Origin: a virus
Virus record (IMG/VR): IMGVR_UViG_3300047481_002084
Location: 1 to 45,629 of that record
Direction: 5' to 3' (one strand)
DNA length: 45,629 nt
Below are positions 45,164 through 45,629 of the stretch, one piece after another (positions within the stretch are counted from its first letter, which is position 1; every line of letters starts with the position of its first letter). A program made the position numbers and the translations under genes. Below the pieces are notes generated by a model. It had not been told where the DNA came from. It saw only the letters and a program-made list of their open reading frames with translations, and did not search any database.

Positions 45164-45629
45164 GGCTCGAAGCCGGCGGCCCAGACGGAATCGGAGCGCT
45201 TGGTTTTAGCTGCGCCCTTGCGGGTGGTCTTGCTGCCGCTCTTGTAGCCCATCTTGTTGAGGGTGCCGTAGATGTAGGCGGCGGCGCGTTCGCCTTTGAG
45301 GCCCCTGGCTGCAGCCTGTTTAGCGAGCTCGGCTTCCATCGCGGCAACTTTGGTACCGCGGGGATCCATGCGGGATTCGCTGTCGTTCGACATGGAGTCC
45401 AGACCCGGGGGGCGTTTGGCGGAGGGGCCACGATAAAGGCGCTCAAGGGAGGCGCGCTGCCTGGAGCGACGTGCTGTCCGGGCCATGGAGGCGGCGCCTA
45501 CGGCGGTGCCGATGGCACTACCGCCTGCGCTGATTGCGCGGAAGGTGGCTTCCTTCTTCAGGCGAGCTTTGCCTGCTGCACTGCTGGTTTCTTGTGCTTT
45601 GGCAAAGGTGTTGAGGGCGCGGCCAGCAC
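45160..45629 (-). CDS. Head-module protein (partial, N-terminus beyond window)
   Basis: The frame stays open to the right edge at 45627; at least 155 residues are visible. The visible start is A-G-R-A-L-N-T-F-A-K-A-Q-E, then I-S-A-G-G-S-A-I-G-T-A-V-G-A-A-S and a basic segment, and E-R-A-A-A-Y-I-Y-G-T-L-N-K-M-G-Y-K-S-G, a motif also seen in phage proteins that end in such a helix. It ends S-D-S-V-W-A-A-G-F-E-P, echoing V-W-A-A-G-F in the next gene. An internal ATG at 45486 is possible but upstream sequence reads as protein. Role unknown. Confidence 0.6.
   Translation of the reverse strand, partial: AGRALNTFAKAQETSSAAGKARLKKEATFRAISAGGSAIGTAVGAASMARTARRSRQRASLERLYRGPSAKRPPGLDSMSNDSESRMDPRGTKVAAMEAELAKQAAARGLKGERAAAYIYGTLNKMGYKSGSKTTRKGAAKTKRSDSVWAAGFEP

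Noticed and set aside
1-45629. Photosynthesis-type auxiliary genes (psbA, hli and others) expected in many cyanophages
   Set aside because: None was recognised in any frame.

Overview
The window is a stretch of a temperate, long-tailed (siphovirus-like) bacteriophage genome whose host is most likely a picocyanobacterium of the Synechococcus/Cyanobium type. The phage assignment rests on a lambda-ordered head and tail module, a tyrosine integrase, family A DNA polymerase, primase-helicase and lysin. The cyanobacterial link rests mainly on a cyAbrB-type regulator (11788-12177), a family known almost only from cyanobacteria, on a sigma factor that reads like a diverged cyanobacterial RpoD-type protein, and on small proteins that look like ones from cyanobacteria and their phages. 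No host gene, rRNA, tRNA, CRISPR array or insertion sequence was found. The DNA is GC-rich overall, with several lower-GC islands inside genes. Both ends cut through genes; the terminase and portal genes are presumably beyond the right edge.

Layout. (1) 1-1790, leftward: seven small, tightly packed hypothetical genes, the first truncated by the window edge. (2) 1791-2744: the only long noncoding stretch, with hairpins, two promoter-like direct repeats and an array of TGAGTCTCA motifs. (3) 2745-6522, leftward early/replication operon: ssDNA-binding-like protein, terminator, XRE regulator, PD-(D/E)XK exonuclease, unknown, dNMP kinase, two small genes and an RpoD-like sigma factor. (4) 6523-6775: divergent control region with a good leftward promoter, a TGAG-type operator and a leftward terminator. 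(5) 6776-13723, rightward: prim-pol/helicase with an embedded iteron array (putative origin), DNA polymerase, cyAbrB, a small basic protein, a two-domain lysin and a 46-aa protein; one 73-aa gene is leftward between primase and polymerase. (6) 13720-16625, leftward: small membrane proteins (lysis candidates), HNH-AP2 endonuclease, integrase, candidate attP. (7) 16650-35491, leftward: tail fibres, J/K/L/M-like tip proteins, tape measure, G/GT chaperones with a predicted -1 frameshift. (8) 35558-45629, leftward: major tail protein, connectors, major capsid protein, decoration protein, prohead protease/scaffold, virion protein, a complete eukaryotic-like protein kinase and two proteins near the expected portal. 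A small XRE regulator is inserted on the opposite strand at 41527-41718.

How the parts could work together: lysogeny is suggested by the integrase and two XRE regulators. A shared near-palindrome (TGAGNCTCA) occurs in the noncoding region, the divergent replication promoter and the origin-like array, suggesting one regulator controls several places. The sigma factor keeps the usual -10-binding residues but has changed -35-binding residues, so it may direct RNA polymerase to phage promoters. cyAbrB could modify host transcription. The kinase in the head module and the iteron origin are the most unusual items. All functions are inferred from sequence alone; no database search was run.
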